The notes: generated from the sequence alone by a model not told the origin. 55,638 nt of DNA from Cognatazoarcus halotolerans (GCF_009800965.1 NZ_WUAF01000025.1:1-55638); one strand, 5' to 3'; numbered from the stretch's first letter, positions 36,983-46,129 are shown. A program made the numbers and translations.

Positions 36983-38034
36983 ACGTGAATCCTGCGGAAC
37001 GGTTGCCTGGCCCTGTGATGCTTGACGTCGCGGGTTTGCGGATGACCTCGGAAGAGAAGGAGATTCTCAGGCATCCGCTGGTCGGCGGTGTGATTCTTTT
37101 CTCCCGCAATTTCGAGAGCCCCGAGCAGCTTGCTGCGCTGACCGCGGAAATTCATGCTCAGCGTTCGCCCGAACTGGTCATCGCAGTGGATCAGGAGGGC
37201 GGTCGGGTGCAGCGTTTCAGGAACGGATTCACGCGCCTGCCTGCCATGCGGAGATTCGGCGAACTCTGGCAGGAGCACCCTGGCCGAGCCGTCCAGGCCG
37301 CCCGAGAGACGGGTTTCCTGTTGGCCGCGGAGTTGCGTGCCTGCGGCGTCGATCTGAGTTTCACGCCGGTTCTCGATCTCGACTACGGTGTGAGCAAGGT
37401 GATCGGCGATCGTGCTTTCCATCGCGATCCACGCATAGCCGCACCGCTGGCTGAAGCGCTCGCCGAAGGGCTGGCCGAGGCCGGCATGGGTTGTGTCGGC
37501 AAACATTTTCCGGGTCACGGCTATGTCTGCGCGGATTCCCATGTCGAGGTGCCAACCGACGAACGCGATTTCGAATCGATCTGGACCGAGGACCTGCAGC
37601 CCTATCGGGCGCGTATCGGCGAACGCCTCTCGGGGGTCATGCCCGCACATGTCACCTATCGGGCGGTGGACCCGAGTCCGGCGGGGTTCTCGCGATTCTG
37701 GCTGCAGGACGTGCTGCGTGGCCGTCTCGGATTCAAGGGCGTGATCTTCAGCGACGATCTGACCATGGAGGGCGCCACCGTGGCCGGCGACATCGTGGCG
37801 CGCGCAAGCGCGGCGCACGAGGCCGGCTGCGACATGGTGCTGGTGTGCAACCGCCCGGACCTCGCCGTGCAATTGCTCGATGGCTGGCATCCGACTGTCG
37901 ATCCGATGAGCCGCAGGCGAATTACGCAACTGCGTGAGCCGGCCCATCATGCAGCGCCGATCGATCTCAAGACCGACATGCGCTACCTCGCCGCGTGCGA
38001 GACCGTCGGCCAACTGCTGCCGCCCTCGGCCTAG
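36979..38034 (+). CDS. nagZ: Beta-N-acetylhexosaminidase NagZ
   Basis: NagZ removes N-acetylglucosamine from anhydromuropeptides in cell-wall recycling. The 351-residue family 3 glycoside hydrolase has VIAVDQEGGRVQRF, GVDLSFTPVLDLDYG, and the family-diagnostic CVGKHFPGHGYVCADSHVEVP with the catalytic His-Asp dyad region. The nucleophile is in FSDDLTMEGA. It is cytosolic (no signal peptide) and directly abuts uvrC. Confidence 0.97.
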   Translation: MNVNPAERLPGPVMLDVAGLRMTSEEKEILRHPLVGGVILFSRNFESPEQLAALTAEIHAQRSPELVIAVDQEGGRVQRFRNGFTRLPAMRRFGELWQEHPGRAVQAARETGFLLAAELRACGVDLSFTPVLDLDYGVSKVIGDRAFHRDPRIAAPLAEALAEGLAEAGMGCVGKHFPGHGYVCADSHVEVPTDERDFESIWTEDLQPYRARIGERLSGVMPAHVTYRAVDPSPAGFSRFWLQDVLRGRLGFKGVIFSDDLTMEGATVAGDIVARASAAHEAGCDMVLVCNRPDLAVQLLDGWHPTVDPMSRRRITQLREPAHHAAPIDLKTDMRYLAACETVGQLLPPSA

Positions 38035-39852
38035 ATGCCGGCCTTGGATGCGACGCCGGGATTCGATGCCAAGGCATTCCTGAAGGGGGTGCCGGAACAG
38101 CCCGGCGTCTACCGCATGATCGGCGAAGACGATCTGGTGCTCTACGTTGGCAAGGCCAAGAATCTCAAGCGCCGCGTGTCATCGTATTTCCAGCGCACCC
38201 AGGGGAGCCCGCGAATCGCCATCATGGTCTCGCAGGTGCTGCGGGTGGACATCACGCCGACGCGTTCCGAGGCGGAGGCGTTGCTGCTCGAGAACAATCT
38301 CATCAAGAGTCTCGCGCCCAAGTACAACATCCTCTTTCGAGACGACAAGTCTTACCCCTATATCTGCCTGACTGGCGACGAGTACCCCCGGCTGGCGTTT
38401 CACCGTGGTGGCTTCAAGCGCGGGACGCGTTACTTCGGCCCCTTTCCCAGCAGCTGGGCGGTGCGCGAGAGCATTCATCTGCTGCAGCGGATCTTCCAGT
38501 TGCGGACCTGCGAGAACAGCGTCTTCCAGAACCGCTCGCGCCCCTGCCTGCTGCACCAGATCCATCGCTGTACCGCCCCGTGCGTCGGTGCGATCGATGT
38601 GGACGCATACGCTGGCGACGTGAAGCTCACGGCGCTGTTTCTGGATGGCCGCACCAGCGAGGTGGTCGACAATCTCACCGACAAGATGCAACAGGCCGCC
38701 GAGAGCCTCGCGTTCGAGCAGGCTGCTGCATGTCGCGATCAGATCCGCTCCTTGCAGAAGGTCCTGCATCGTCAGTACGTGGATAGCGGCAAGGACGAGG
38801 ATGTCGATATTCTCGGCGTCGTCGAGGAGCACGGAGTAGTCTGCATCAACCTCGCGATGATTCGCGGCGGACGGCATCTTGGCGACCGCCCGCTGTTTCC
38901 GAGCAATGCCGCGGGCTGTTCGGCGGTGGACGTATTGCTCGCGTTTGTCGAACAGCACTACCTCGATCATCCGGTCCCGGCCCGGCTGTTGCTGAACCTC
39001 GGCAACGATGCGGCCCGCCCGTTGCTCGAGGAAATTCTCGAACGGCCGCCGGCCATCGTTGCGCCGCGCTTCGCCGCGGAGAAGGCATGGATGGAGATGG
39101 CCGAGAACAACGCCCGCCTGGCGCTTGCCAACCGCGCCCGGGATTCGGGCCGCGTCGGCGAACGGCTCGAGGCACTGCGGGAGGCGCTCGGCATGGACGA
39201 ACTTCCGCAGCGGATCGAGTGCTTCGACATCAGTCATACGATGGGGGAAGCGACCGTGGCGTCCTGCGTGGTGAACGAGGGCGGCGCGATGAAGACATCC
39301 GAATATCGCCGCTACAACATCGCTGGAGTCACGCCCGGAGACGACTACGCAGCAATGCGTCAGGCGCTCACGCGCCGCTACGAGAAAGTGGCGATGGGCG
39401 AGGGCGTGCGGCCGGACCTGGTGCTGATCGACGGAGGGCGCGGACAGCTCGGAATCGCCGCCGAAGTCATGGCGGAGGCGGGACTCGAATCGATCCTGCT
39501 GGTCGGCGTCGCCAAGGGCGAGGGCCGCAAACCGGGGCTCGAGACCCTGTTCTTCGTAGACGGCCGCGCCGCGGTCAACATGGCGGCAGATCAGCCGGCA
39601 CTTCATCTCGTGCAGGAAATCCGCGACGAGGCACATCGTTTTGCAATCACTGGCCACCGTGCGCGACGCGCCAAGGCGAGGGGCGGCTCGCGGCTCGAAG
39701 ACATCGCCGGGGTCGGACCGAGCCGTCGCCGCGCGCTGCTGGCCGCATTCGGCGGGCTCGACGGCGTGCGTGCCGCAACGATAGACGACCTCTGTCGTGT
39801 CGAGGGTATCAGTCGAAAGCTTGCGGAACAGATATACAATGCGCTGCATTGA
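38035..39852 (+). CDS. uvrC: Excinuclease ABC subunit C
   Basis: UvrC makes both incisions in nucleotide excision repair. The 605-residue product has the N-terminal GIY-YIG domain ([31 protein letters not shown]) and a UVR motif (about 195-230). The C-terminal RNase H-like endonuclease follows with [19 protein letters not shown] and [15 protein letters not shown], then a helix-hairpin-helix pair at the end. It starts at the ATG right after the nagZ stop. Confidence 0.97.
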   Translation: MPALDATPGFDAKAFLKGVPEQPGVYRMIGEDDLVLYVGKAKNLKRRVSSYFQRTQGSPRIAIMVSQVLRVDITPTRSEAEALLLENNLIKSLAPKYNILFRDDKSYPYICLTGDEYPRLAFHRGGFKRGTRYFGPFPSSWAVRESIHLLQRIFQLRTCENSVFQNRSRPCLLHQIHRCTAPCVGAIDVDAYAGDVKLTALFLDGRTSEVVDNLTDKMQQAAESLAFEQAAACRDQIRSLQKVLHRQYVDSGKDEDVDILGVVEEHGVVCINLAMIRGGRHLGDRPLFPSNAAGCSAVDVLLAFVEQHYLDHPVPARLLLNLGNDAARPLLEEILERPPAIVAPRFAAEKAWMEMAENNARLALANRARDSGRVGERLEALREALGMDELPQRIECFDISHTMGEATVASCVVNEGGAMKTSEYRRYNIAGVTPGDDYAAMRQALTRRYEKVAMGEGVRPDLVLIDGGRGQLGIAAEVMAEAGLESILLVGVAKGEGRKPGLETLFFVDGRAAVNMAADQPALHLVQEIRDEAHRFAITGHRARRAKARGGSRLEDIAGVGPSRRRALLAAFGGLDGVRAATIDDLCRVEGISRKLAEQIYNALH

Positions 39853-39888
39853 CGGTGTTTTAGCCGTGGTCGGCCAGCTGGCACATTC

Positions 39889-40455
39889 ATGCCCTTCAAC
39901 ATTCCCAATTCGCTTACCTGGGCGCGCATTGCGCTGATCCCCATCTTTGTCGGCGTCTATTACCTCCCCGGAACCTGGCTTTCGGATCACGAGCGCAATC
40001 TGATTGCTGCGGGAATCTTCATCGTCGCCGCGGTCACCGACTGGTTCGACGGATATCTTGCGCGCACGCTGCATCAGACCTCGGCGTTCGGCGCTTTTCT
40101 CGATCCGGTCGCCGACAAGCTGATGGTTGCCGCGGCGCTCATCATGCTGGTCCAGTTGTCGCGCGTCGATGCCATCCTCGCGGTCATCATCATCGGTCGT
40201 GAAATCACCATTTCCGCCCTGCGCGAGTGGATGGCCAAGCTAGGTGAAGCCTCGAGTGTCGCGGTGGCCTTCGTTGGCAAACTCAAGACCGCTGCGCAGA
40301 TGACGGCGATTCCCCTGTTGCTATACAATGCGCGCCTCTTCGGATTCGAGGTTCGCCCGCTCGGGACCTTCCTGATCTGGGTCGCGGCGGCACTTACGCT
40401 GTGGTCCATGGGCTACTACCTGCGTAAAGCGGCACCAAGATTCCGGGAAGAATGA
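39889..40455 (+). CDS. pgsA: CDP-diacylglycerol-glycerol-3-phosphate 3-phosphatidyltransferase
   Basis: PgsA makes phosphatidylglycerol phosphate in the inner membrane. The 188-residue protein has the CDP-alcohol phosphotransferase motif at about 51-76 (DWFDGYLARTLHQ, with GAFLDPVADK completing it) and several membrane helices. It follows uvrC, a common pairing in proteobacteria, and precedes the tRNA cluster. Confidence 0.96.
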   Translation: MPFNIPNSLTWARIALIPIFVGVYYLPGTWLSDHERNLIAAGIFIVAAVTDWFDGYLARTLHQTSAFGAFLDPVADKLMVAAALIMLVQLSRVDAILAVIIIGREITISALREWMAKLGEASSVAVAFVGKLKTAAQMTAIPLLLYNARLFGFEVRPLGTFLIWVAAALTLWSMGYYLRKAAPRFREE

Positions 40456-40470
40456 TCTCCCAAAAGGAGG

Positions 40471-40499
40471 TTGACGAAGTGGGGATGCGTTTCTATAAT
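40471..40499 (+). promoter_or_regulatory. Strong promoter of the tRNA cluster
   Basis: TTGACG (40471-40476) and TATAAT (40494-40499) are spaced exactly 17 bases apart. The predicted start is about seven bases before the first tRNA-Gly. Confidence 0.9.
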
Positions 40500-40512
40500 G
40501 CGCGTCTCTTTT

Positions 40513-40588
40513 GCGGGAATAGCTCAGTTGGTAGAGCGCAACCTTGCCAAGGTTGAGGTCGCGAGTTCGAGCCTCGTTTCCCGCTCCA
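40513..40588 (+). tRNA. tRNA-Gly (GCC)
   Basis: The 76-base gene folds as a full cloverleaf: acceptor GCGGGAA paired with TTCCCGC, an anticodon loop with GCC, the T loop GTTCGAG, and an encoded CCA. It is identical to the copy at 40756-40831. Confidence 0.97.
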
Positions 40589-40596
40589 GATATTCT

Positions 40597-40621
40597 GGGG
40601 AAAGCAAAGCTTTCCCCTTTT
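40597..40621 (+). terminator. Terminator-like hairpin after the first tRNA-Gly
   Basis: GGGGAAAGC (40597-40605) pairs with GCTTTCCCC (40609-40617) over an AAA loop, followed by four T. It lies between the first tRNA-Gly and tRNA-Cys and could end transcription partially or serve as a processing signal. Confidence 0.7.
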
Positions 40622-40672
40622 AGTTCCCGGAAGTGGCATTCCGGAGACTAGCCAGGTTGTGATACCGGGCAT

Positions 40673-40746
40673 GGCGCGATGGCAGAGTGGTTATGCAGCG
40701 GCCTGCAAAGCCGTGTACATCGGTTCGATTCCGGTTCGCGCCTCCA
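40673..40746 (+). tRNA. tRNA-Cys (GCA)
   Basis: The 74-base gene has acceptor GGCGCGA paired with TCGCGCC, anticodon GCA in CTGCAAA, the T loop GTTCGATTC, and an encoded CCA. Confidence 0.97.
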
Positions 40747-40755
40747 GAGTTTTAA

Positions 40756-40831
40756 GCGGGAATAGCTCAGTTGGTAGAGCGCAACCTTGCCAAGGTTGAG
40801 GTCGCGAGTTCGAGCCTCGTTTCCCGCTCCA
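40756..40831 (+). tRNA. tRNA-Gly (GCC), second copy
   Basis: The gene is identical over all 76 bases to the copy at 40513, with anticodon GCC and encoded CCA. The exact duplication flanking tRNA-Cys could recombine. Confidence 0.97.
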
Positions 40832-40836
40832 TATTG

Positions 40837-40868
40837 AAAAGGGGAGTGTCTTTTGACACTCCCCTTTT
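40837..40868. terminator. Terminator of the tRNA cluster
   Basis: A perfect 14-bp inverted repeat (AAAAGGGGAGTGTC / GACACTCCCCTTTT) with a TTTT loop has a T-rich flank on the plus strand. It lies six bases after the last tRNA. Confidence 0.93.
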
Positions 40869-41011
40869 GTTTTGAGTCCGTCGCGGGCGCTTTTGTTGAT
40901 GACGGATCGAATGCACTCAGGCAATCTGCATTCGGCCGCTCCTCAAGGGATGTGCTCGGTCGTCGTGCTGGTGCAGAATCGGCTATCCGCCGCGTCTTGG
41001 ATCGATCCCGG

Positions 41012-42259
41012 ATGAATACAGCTGACTTGTCGGAGCAACCGACTTTCAAGGTGGCACGGCTCCGCACCGATACGTCCGGATCGGTTACACGCCAGCCAGA
41101 GTGGGTGCTGCCCGACTATCGAGGCGGGTCGATCCTGAACCTGGTGGAATCGCTGACGCGCCGACTCGGGGCGCGGCCCCAGCCTGACGCACCGCCGTTA
41201 CGCGACGAGGGTGTGCTGGGGGGCCTGCCTGCAGGCAAGGTCGTATTGCTTGTCATTGACGGTCTTGGCGATCACTACCTTCGTTGCCGAGGTCAGGGCA
41301 GCCTGATGCTCTCGGAGCGTAGAGGCAGCCTGACGTCGGTCTTCCCATCGACGACGGCAAGTGCAGTCACCACCTTGTCGACCGGGCTCGCACCCGCGAC
41401 GCATGGATTGAACGGTTGGGTCACGCGTGATCATCTGGGTGCCTTGATCCTGCCCTTGCCGATGGTCGATGCCACCGACGAGCGGCCGTTGGCGAGCCCA
41501 TTTCATCGTCGACGACTGTTTCCCTATCGCACGCTGTTTCAGCGCATCGAGCGGATGAGCGTGGTCGTTTCGCCTGCGTGGTTGATCAATTCAACCTACA
41601 GCCGGCGGCACAACCGGGGTGCGAAGCGGCTGCCCTACGATTCGCTCGAGACGCTCGATGATTCGATTTTCTCTGCGCTCGCAGGTAGCGGAAGGGATGT
41701 CTTCGTGCACGCGTATTACCCAGGGTTCGATAGCCTCGCTCACGACGTCGGTATCGGATCAGAGGCCCTGGCTGAGGAGTTTTGGCGTATCGATGCGATG
41801 TTCGGGCGCCTTGCCAACCGGCTTGCGGGGTCGGGTACGCTGACGATCGTCACCGCGGATCATGGGCTCATCGATGCGCCGTTGGAGGAAATCTGCCTGC
41901 TCGGGGCACATCGGGAACTGGCGGACATGCTGGCCCAGCCGCTGTGGGGAGAGCGCAGGGCAGCATGGTGCGCGCTGAGACAAGGTGCTGGCAGTGAATT
42001 TTCAGACGCACTCAAGGATGCGTTCGACACGCGCGTCGATGCACTGCCGGCCGAGCAGCTCACTGGAATGGGACTCCTCGGGCCGGGCCCGGCGCACCGG
42101 GACCTCGCGACGAGGGTCGGTGACATGCTGTTGCTTCCACGTGCTGCAGGGACTTTGGTGAACGAGGTGGGCATCGATGGGGTTTCACCGATGCGGGCGG
42201 TCCATGGCGGTCTGTCGCCGGTCGAGATGGAAGTCCCTCTCATTGCGCTTCGTTGCTGA
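41012..42259 (+). CDS. Alkaline phosphatase superfamily protein
   Basis: The 415-residue protein has the metal and nucleophile sites of nucleotide pyrophosphatase/phosphodiesterase-type enzymes: LLVIDGLGDHYL (metal-binding Asp), FPSTTASAVTTLSTGLAPATHGLNGW (threonine nucleophile), HAYYPGFDSLAHDVG (Asp and His) and IVTADHGLID (Asp and His). There is no signal peptide, so it may be cytosolic. The ATG at 41012 is the most likely start because the upstream frame overlaps the tRNA terminator; its ribosome-binding site is weak. Substrate unknown; it stands alone. Confidence 0.83.
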   Translation: MNTADLSEQPTFKVARLRTDTSGSVTRQPEWVLPDYRGGSILNLVESLTRRLGARPQPDAPPLRDEGVLGGLPAGKVVLLVIDGLGDHYLRCRGQGSLMLSERRGSLTSVFPSTTASAVTTLSTGLAPATHGLNGWVTRDHLGALILPLPMVDATDERPLASPFHRRRLFPYRTLFQRIERMSVVVSPAWLINSTYSRRHNRGAKRLPYDSLETLDDSIFSALAGSGRDVFVHAYYPGFDSLAHDVGIGSEALAEEFWRIDAMFGRLANRLAGSGTLTIVTADHGLIDAPLEEICLLGAHRELADMLAQPLWGERRAAWCALRQGAGSEFSDALKDAFDTRVDALPAEQLTGMGLLGPGPAHRDLATRVGDMLLLPRAAGTLVNEVGIDGVSPMRAVHGGLSPVEMEVPLIALRC

Positions 42260-42477
42260 CACACGACGGGAACATCCGGTTCACCGGAACGTAACGCAGG
42301 CTGACTAAGGTGGCTGCAACGATAACTGCGGAGCCGCACCATGAAGCGCTGGATTGGCGTTCTCGGAGCCTGGTGGAATGTGAGAGTCATGCTGCCGATC
42401 GAAGAGGTCGAGGCGCTATGCTTCATACCGGACCTTGGCTGCCGGCCCGGCCCACGGGATATGGGGCGGGGAGATGT

Positions 42478-42918
42478 TCAGTGAAACGGGTCTTCGGCAG
42501 GCGGGACTGGCAGTACCCCGATGCCTTCGTCGAGGAGCTCTTCGAGTTCGCCGCGCGAGGCTTTGCCGCGCAGGCTGCGCTCCTCTGTTTCGCCGTAGTG
42601 CACCCGTCTGACTTCCTCGGCAAAGCGGTCGCCGACGTCTTCGGCGCCGGAGGCCATCTCGCGCAGGGCCTGAAGTACCTGTCGACGGGAGGGAGTGGTT
42701 GATTGCGCGGTGGTGACCGACTGGCTGTCCGAAGCGCCGGGTGCGGTCGCGACGCCCCTGTTCACGTAAGGCGCTGACGGCTTGCGGATGATCGTGTGAG
42801 ATCCGCAGGCGGGGCAGTTCACCAGACCGCGTGCGTTCTGCGAGTTGAAATCGTCGGACGAGCGAAACCAGCCCTCGAACGGGTGGCCATGTTCACATGT
42901 GAGGTCGATCACGATCAC
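42478..42918 (-). CDS. DUF1178 family protein
   Basis: The core begins VIVIDLTCEHGHPFEGWFRSSDDFNSQ, closely matching the usual DUF1178 N-terminus. A CPACGS zinc-type pair and a conserved C-terminal segment (QVLQALREMASGAEDVGDRFAEEVRRVHYGETEERSLRGKAS) follow. The GTG at 42918 gives the family-like start and about 146 residues. An ATG at 42984, preceded by AAGG, would add 22 residues and cannot be excluded. Function unknown; the cysteine pairs suggest metal binding. Confidence 0.85.
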   Translation of the reverse strand: MIVIDLTCEHGHPFEGWFRSSDDFNSQNARGLVNCPACGSHTIIRKPSAPYVNRGVATAPGASDSQSVTTAQSTTPSRRQVLQALREMASGAEDVGDRFAEEVRRVHYGETEERSLRGKASRGELEELLDEGIGVLPVPPAEDPFH

Positions 42919-43087
42919 GATCTGGGCGCCCGGGCCGGGTTGAAAATACGGCGAAAGACCGTATCGTGCCACGGGCACGTTCATCTTGTCGCCTTGTGCG
43001 CGCCGCGACGATACGTATAAACCGGCTGCGCGTCCAGTCGAGCGTGGCGATGCGTGTGCAATCGTCCCGGTCGGCACCATCGGGAAA

Positions 43088-43116
43088 CGGACAGCCCGGA
43101 TTTTCCGGGCTGTCCG
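43088..43116 (-). terminator. Terminator downstream of the Cache-domain gene
   Basis: A 12-bp perfect stem (CGGACAGCCCGG / CCGGGCTGTCCG) with a five-base ATTTT loop lies seven bases after the stop of the minus-strand gene. The T-run is weak, but the hairpin is strong and marks the end of the taurine operon. Confidence 0.7.
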
Positions 43117-43122
43117 GGGGCG

Positions 43123-43998
43123 TCAGCGGGTGTAGTAGCCAACGCCGACGAGGCGTCCGCCTTCGATCCTGAAGTAGGTGTGCTTGTGCTCCAGCTTCCT
43201 GGTCGTCGGATTCCGCCAGATGTAGTCAAGCTCCCCACTGTCCGATCTGCCGGCGCGCTCGATCATTTCCGTGATGACCGGTCTTCCGTCAGGGTCGCGC
43301 AGCTGTCGTGCATCGGTGCCGATCAGGGAAGGTGTGGCGCCGTGGGCAATGAATTTTCCGCTGGCAAGATCCACGGCGAAGACGTACAGATCGTCACGGA
43401 TGAACGGTCCGTTCAGCTGCTGGAACTCGGCAAGTGCCTTGCCGGAATCGTCGGCAAGCGCGCGAGCGGCCTTTTTGAGCAAGGCTCTGGCTTGTGCCGG
43501 ATCTGCGCGGGGTGGGTAGAAGCCGACTGCGACGATGATGTCGCCGACGCGCCGAAAGAGTGCCAGCTTCGGTTCGCCGTGACTGTCTGCCGGGTTGAAC
43601 CAGCGGTAGGAAAGCCGGCCTGCTCCCTCGGCCTTGGCGATATCGATCATCTCGCGGAAGAAGGGCTTTCCCTCCAGATCGGTTTCGGCCAGGACGTTCT
43701 GACCGATCAGCGCGGCCGATGCGCCCCCACTGGCGAGAAAACGGCCGTCGATGGTGAGTGCGTAGACGTAGAGATCACGGTCCACGAACTCTGCCTGTCG
43801 GCTGAATGCGGTCGTTCCCGGCTCTCCATGACGTTCGACCTGTTCGACGGCGCGTTCGAGCAGCGCCGTTGCGCGACGCTCGGATGCGCTCACGCGGACG
43901 TCGGGGGTCGCCGTGGCGTCGGCAGCGGAAGCGATGGAACCGAGGGCCAGGGCACACACCACGGCCAGCGAGCGCGTGCAGCGTCTGAAGCGTGTCAT
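43123..43998 (-). CDS. Periplasmic protein with tandem Cache-type domains
   Basis: The 291-residue product has a signal peptide (CALALGSIASAADA near residue 15-30) and an internal duplication. DLYVYALTIDGRFLASGGASAALIGQNV in the first half recurs as DLYVFAVDLASGKFIAHGATPSLIGTDA in the second. Each half carries the YxW-type strand (LSYRWFNPADSHGEPK, LDYIWRNPTTRKLEHK) of single Cache_2 ligand-binding domains. No membrane-bound signalling module follows, so it is a soluble periplasmic binding or sensor partner. It is 75 bases downstream of tauM on the same strand. A role in sensing the transported sulfonate is inference. Confidence 0.83.
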   Translation of the reverse strand: MTRFRRCTRSLAVVCALALGSIASAADATATPDVRVSASERRATALLERAVEQVERHGEPGTTAFSRQAEFVDRDLYVYALTIDGRFLASGGASAALIGQNVLAETDLEGKPFFREMIDIAKAEGAGRLSYRWFNPADSHGEPKLALFRRVGDIIVAVGFYPPRADPAQARALLKKAARALADDSGKALAEFQQLNGPFIRDDLYVFAVDLASGKFIAHGATPSLIGTDARQLRDPDGRPVITEMIERAGRSDSGELDYIWRNPTTRKLEHKHTYFRIEGGRLVGVGYYTR

Positions 43999-44030
43999 TC
44001 TGATTCTCCTGTTGTGCGACTGTCTGTTGA

Positions 44031-44060
44031 TGATCCGTAGATGTGTTGTGCCACGGATCA
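44031..44060. repeat. Inverted repeat between tauM and the Cache-domain gene
   Basis: TGATCCGT (44031-44038) and ACGGATCA (44053-44060) form a perfect 8-bp repeat with a 14-base loop in the intergenic space. It may be a weak terminator or an mRNA-processing stem. Confidence 0.4.
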
Positions 44061-44073
44061 TCGTTTGGCAGGC

Positions 44074-45414
44074 TCAATAGCCGACCATGCGGGGGAGCCA
44101 CAGGGACAGTTGCGGGAAATATGCGATCAGGAAGATCGCGACGACCGAGACGATCACGAAGGGATGAATCCGCGCGACGATCGCCTCGATGGTGGAACCG
44201 CCGATGCCGGAGGCGACGAACAGATTCTCGCCCAGCGGAGGCGTCATGAAACCGACTGAGAGCGTGCAGATCACGACGATACCAAGGTGGGTCGGATCTA
44301 CGCCCACGGTGTACATCACCGGTAGCAGCACCGGTACGAGGATCATGATCGCCGCCAGGGTCTCCATGAACATGCCGACGAACATCAGGAAGATGATGAT
44401 CATCGCCCAGATCAGATAGAGGTTGTCGGTCAGACCGAGCATCGATTCGGCAATGATCGCGGGGATGCGTTGCTCCACCAGCAGACGTCCGAAGACCGTT
44501 GCGGTAAACAGGATCAGCAGCACCCGACCGGTAATCCAGGTAGTCGTCCGCAGTGAGTTAAGGAAGGAGGGGAACTTGAGCTCGCGGTGCAGGAAGATAC
44601 CGACGAACAGGGTGTAGAAGATCGCCACGATGGCCGATTCGGTGGGCGTGAAGAGGCCGGTGTAGATGCCGCCGAGGATGATCACGGGTGCCAGCACCGA
44701 CCACACGCCCTTGCGCAGCGAGGAACGGATATCGGAGAACGACCACTTGTCGGTGAGACCGACATAGCCATGCTTCTTCGAGGTGAAGTAGTTCATGATC
44801 AGCAGGCTGCCCGCCATGATCAGGCCCGGGATCACGCCGGCGATGAAGAGCTTCGGAATCGATATCGAGGCGAATTCCCCATGCTTGGCGATCGCTTCGG
44901 GCGGGGGCGCGAGGCCGAGCGCAGCGATGCCGAAGATGACCATCGGGATCGACGGCGGAATGATGATGCCGAGGCCGCCCGACGCGGCCGTTACGGCCGA
45001 TGCATAGGGGCGGTTGTAGCCGCGCTTGGTCATCGCCGGGATCATGAGCATGCCGACCGCCGCGGTGGTTGCGGGACCGGAGCCCGAGATTGCGCCGAAG
45101 AACAGGCAGGCCAGCACGGTGGCAGCGCCGAGGCCGCCGGTAATCGGGCCGGCAAGAGTCTCGGCGATGTCGACCAGGCGTTTGGAAATGCCGGCGGCTT
45201 CCATCAGGGCGCCGGCCAGCACGAAGGCGGGCAGGGCCATCAGCGGAAAGCTGCCGACCGAAGTGAAGGCAATCTGCACGAAGGCGATCGGATTCTTCTC
45301 GACCGCCATGAAGGTGGCGAGCGCCGCGCCGCCGAGCGCGATGGTGATCGGCGCGCCCAGCAACAACAGGATGAAAAAGCCGCCGAACAGGATCTCTACG
45401 ATAAAGGCGTCCAT
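44074..45414 (-). CDS. tauM: TRAP transporter large permease (taurine; TauM)
   Basis: The 446-residue DctM-type permease has about 12 membrane helices. It includes the conserved ALPAFVLAGALMEAAGISKRLVD and GGLGAATVLACLFFGAISGSGPATTAAVG signatures near residues 55-130, and GIIIPPSIPMVIFG. It is the sodium-coupled channel subunit of a tripartite ATP-independent periplasmic transporter. Its tauK and tauL partners are immediately upstream. The taurine substrate is inferred from the locus (TauX, TauY, TauR, Xsc). Confidence 0.85.
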   Translation of the reverse strand: MDAFIVEILFGGFFILLLLGAPITIALGGAALATFMAVEKNPIAFVQIAFTSVGSFPLMALPAFVLAGALMEAAGISKRLVDIAETLAGPITGGLGAATVLACLFFGAISGSGPATTAAVGMLMIPAMTKRGYNRPYASAVTAASGGLGIIIPPSIPMVIFGIAALGLAPPPEAIAKHGEFASISIPKLFIAGVIPGLIMAGSLLIMNYFTSKKHGYVGLTDKWSFSDIRSSLRKGVWSVLAPVIILGGIYTGLFTPTESAIVAIFYTLFVGIFLHRELKFPSFLNSLRTTTWITGRVLLILFTATVFGRLLVEQRIPAIIAESMLGLTDNLYLIWAMIIIFLMFVGMFMETLAAIMILVPVLLPVMYTVGVDPTHLGIVVICTLSVGFMTPPLGENLFVASGIGGSTIEAIVARIHPFVIVSVVAIFLIAYFPQLSLWLPRMVGY

Positions 45415-45442
45415 GTCTTGTCTCTCTGCGGGGGGCCGCGTT

Positions 45443-45988
45443 TTATTGTTGAGCCGGCGCGCTGTGCTTCAGCTTCTCGATTTCTTCCGTTTCCGGGTCG
45501 ACCAGCTCGACGCCCTTCACGAGGGTGAGGTAGTTGTTCCAGAGGATTCGAATCGACATCAGCGTGAAGGCGATCGGCAATATGACGTAGAAGTATTTCA
45601 TCGGCAGTCCCATGGTCTGGGACTTCCAGAAGGCGTTCATCCGATTGAAGACGAAGTCGTAGCTCAGGTAGACGAAATACATGTTGAAGCAGACCCACAG
45701 CAGATCCGAGATGGCCATGCAGATCTTGCGCACGATGGGTGGGAAGAACTGGAACTGGAAGGTCACCCGGTTGTGGGCTGACATCTTCGCCGCCACGGTC
45801 GCGCCGAGATAGGCGAACCATACGAACATGTAGGTGGCGAGTTCTTCTCCCCAGGGCAGGGAGTACTGGAAGAACTGGCGCAGCAGGATCTGTGCGAACA
45901 GCAACACCACGAAGCAGACCAGCAGGGCTTCGGCGAGGTATTCCTCGATGTTGTTGAGAAGCTTGAGGATGAAGTTCTTGAAGGCCAT
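45443..45988 (-). CDS. tauL: TRAP transporter small permease (taurine; TauL)
   Basis: The 181-residue DctQ-type protein has four predicted membrane helices and the family segment LPWGEELATYMFVWFAYLGATVAAKMSAHNRV near residue 45-75. It forms the membrane complex with TauM. The gap of 151 bases after tauK, holding a strong hairpin, suggests differential stability of the binding-protein transcript. Confidence 0.85.
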   Translation of the reverse strand: MAFKNFILKLLNNIEEYLAEALLVCFVVLLFAQILLRQFFQYSLPWGEELATYMFVWFAYLGATVAAKMSAHNRVTFQFQFFPPIVRKICMAISDLLWVCFNMYFVYLSYDFVFNRMNAFWKSQTMGLPMKYFYVILPIAFTLMSIRILWNNYLTLVKGVELVDPETEEIEKLKHSAPAQQ

Positions 45989-46106
45989 GGCGGGCTCCGC
46001 TGGGTCGGAAGGGGAGGGGTGTTGAACGGGGCGGACGCGATCCCGGGTGGTGCATCGCCGGAATTCCGGCCATGCAGCGGCAGGCGCGGCGTCCTTCCCG
46101 CTCGCG

Positions 46107-46129
46107 GGCCGGGGTGCGTTGCCCCGGCC
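46107..46129 (-). promoter_or_regulatory. Hairpin between tauK and tauL
   Basis: GGCCGGGG (46107-46114) pairs with CCCCGGCC (46122-46129) over a 7-base loop. It lies just after the tauK stop with no T-run, so it is more likely an mRNA-stabilising or processing stem than a terminator. This fits a transcript in which the binding protein must be made in excess. Confidence 0.6.

Noticed and set aside
42341-42484. A small plus-strand frame of 47 codons between the phosphatase-like gene and the DUF1178 gene.
   Set aside because: It overlaps the opposite gene end, has no clear ribosome-binding site and no recognisable family.
20345-44051. An identical 15-base sequence (GTAGATGTGTTGTGC) at 20345-20359 and 44037-44051, both intergenic.
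   Set aside because: One such match is about what chance predicts in a window of this size, and neither flank is conserved around it.
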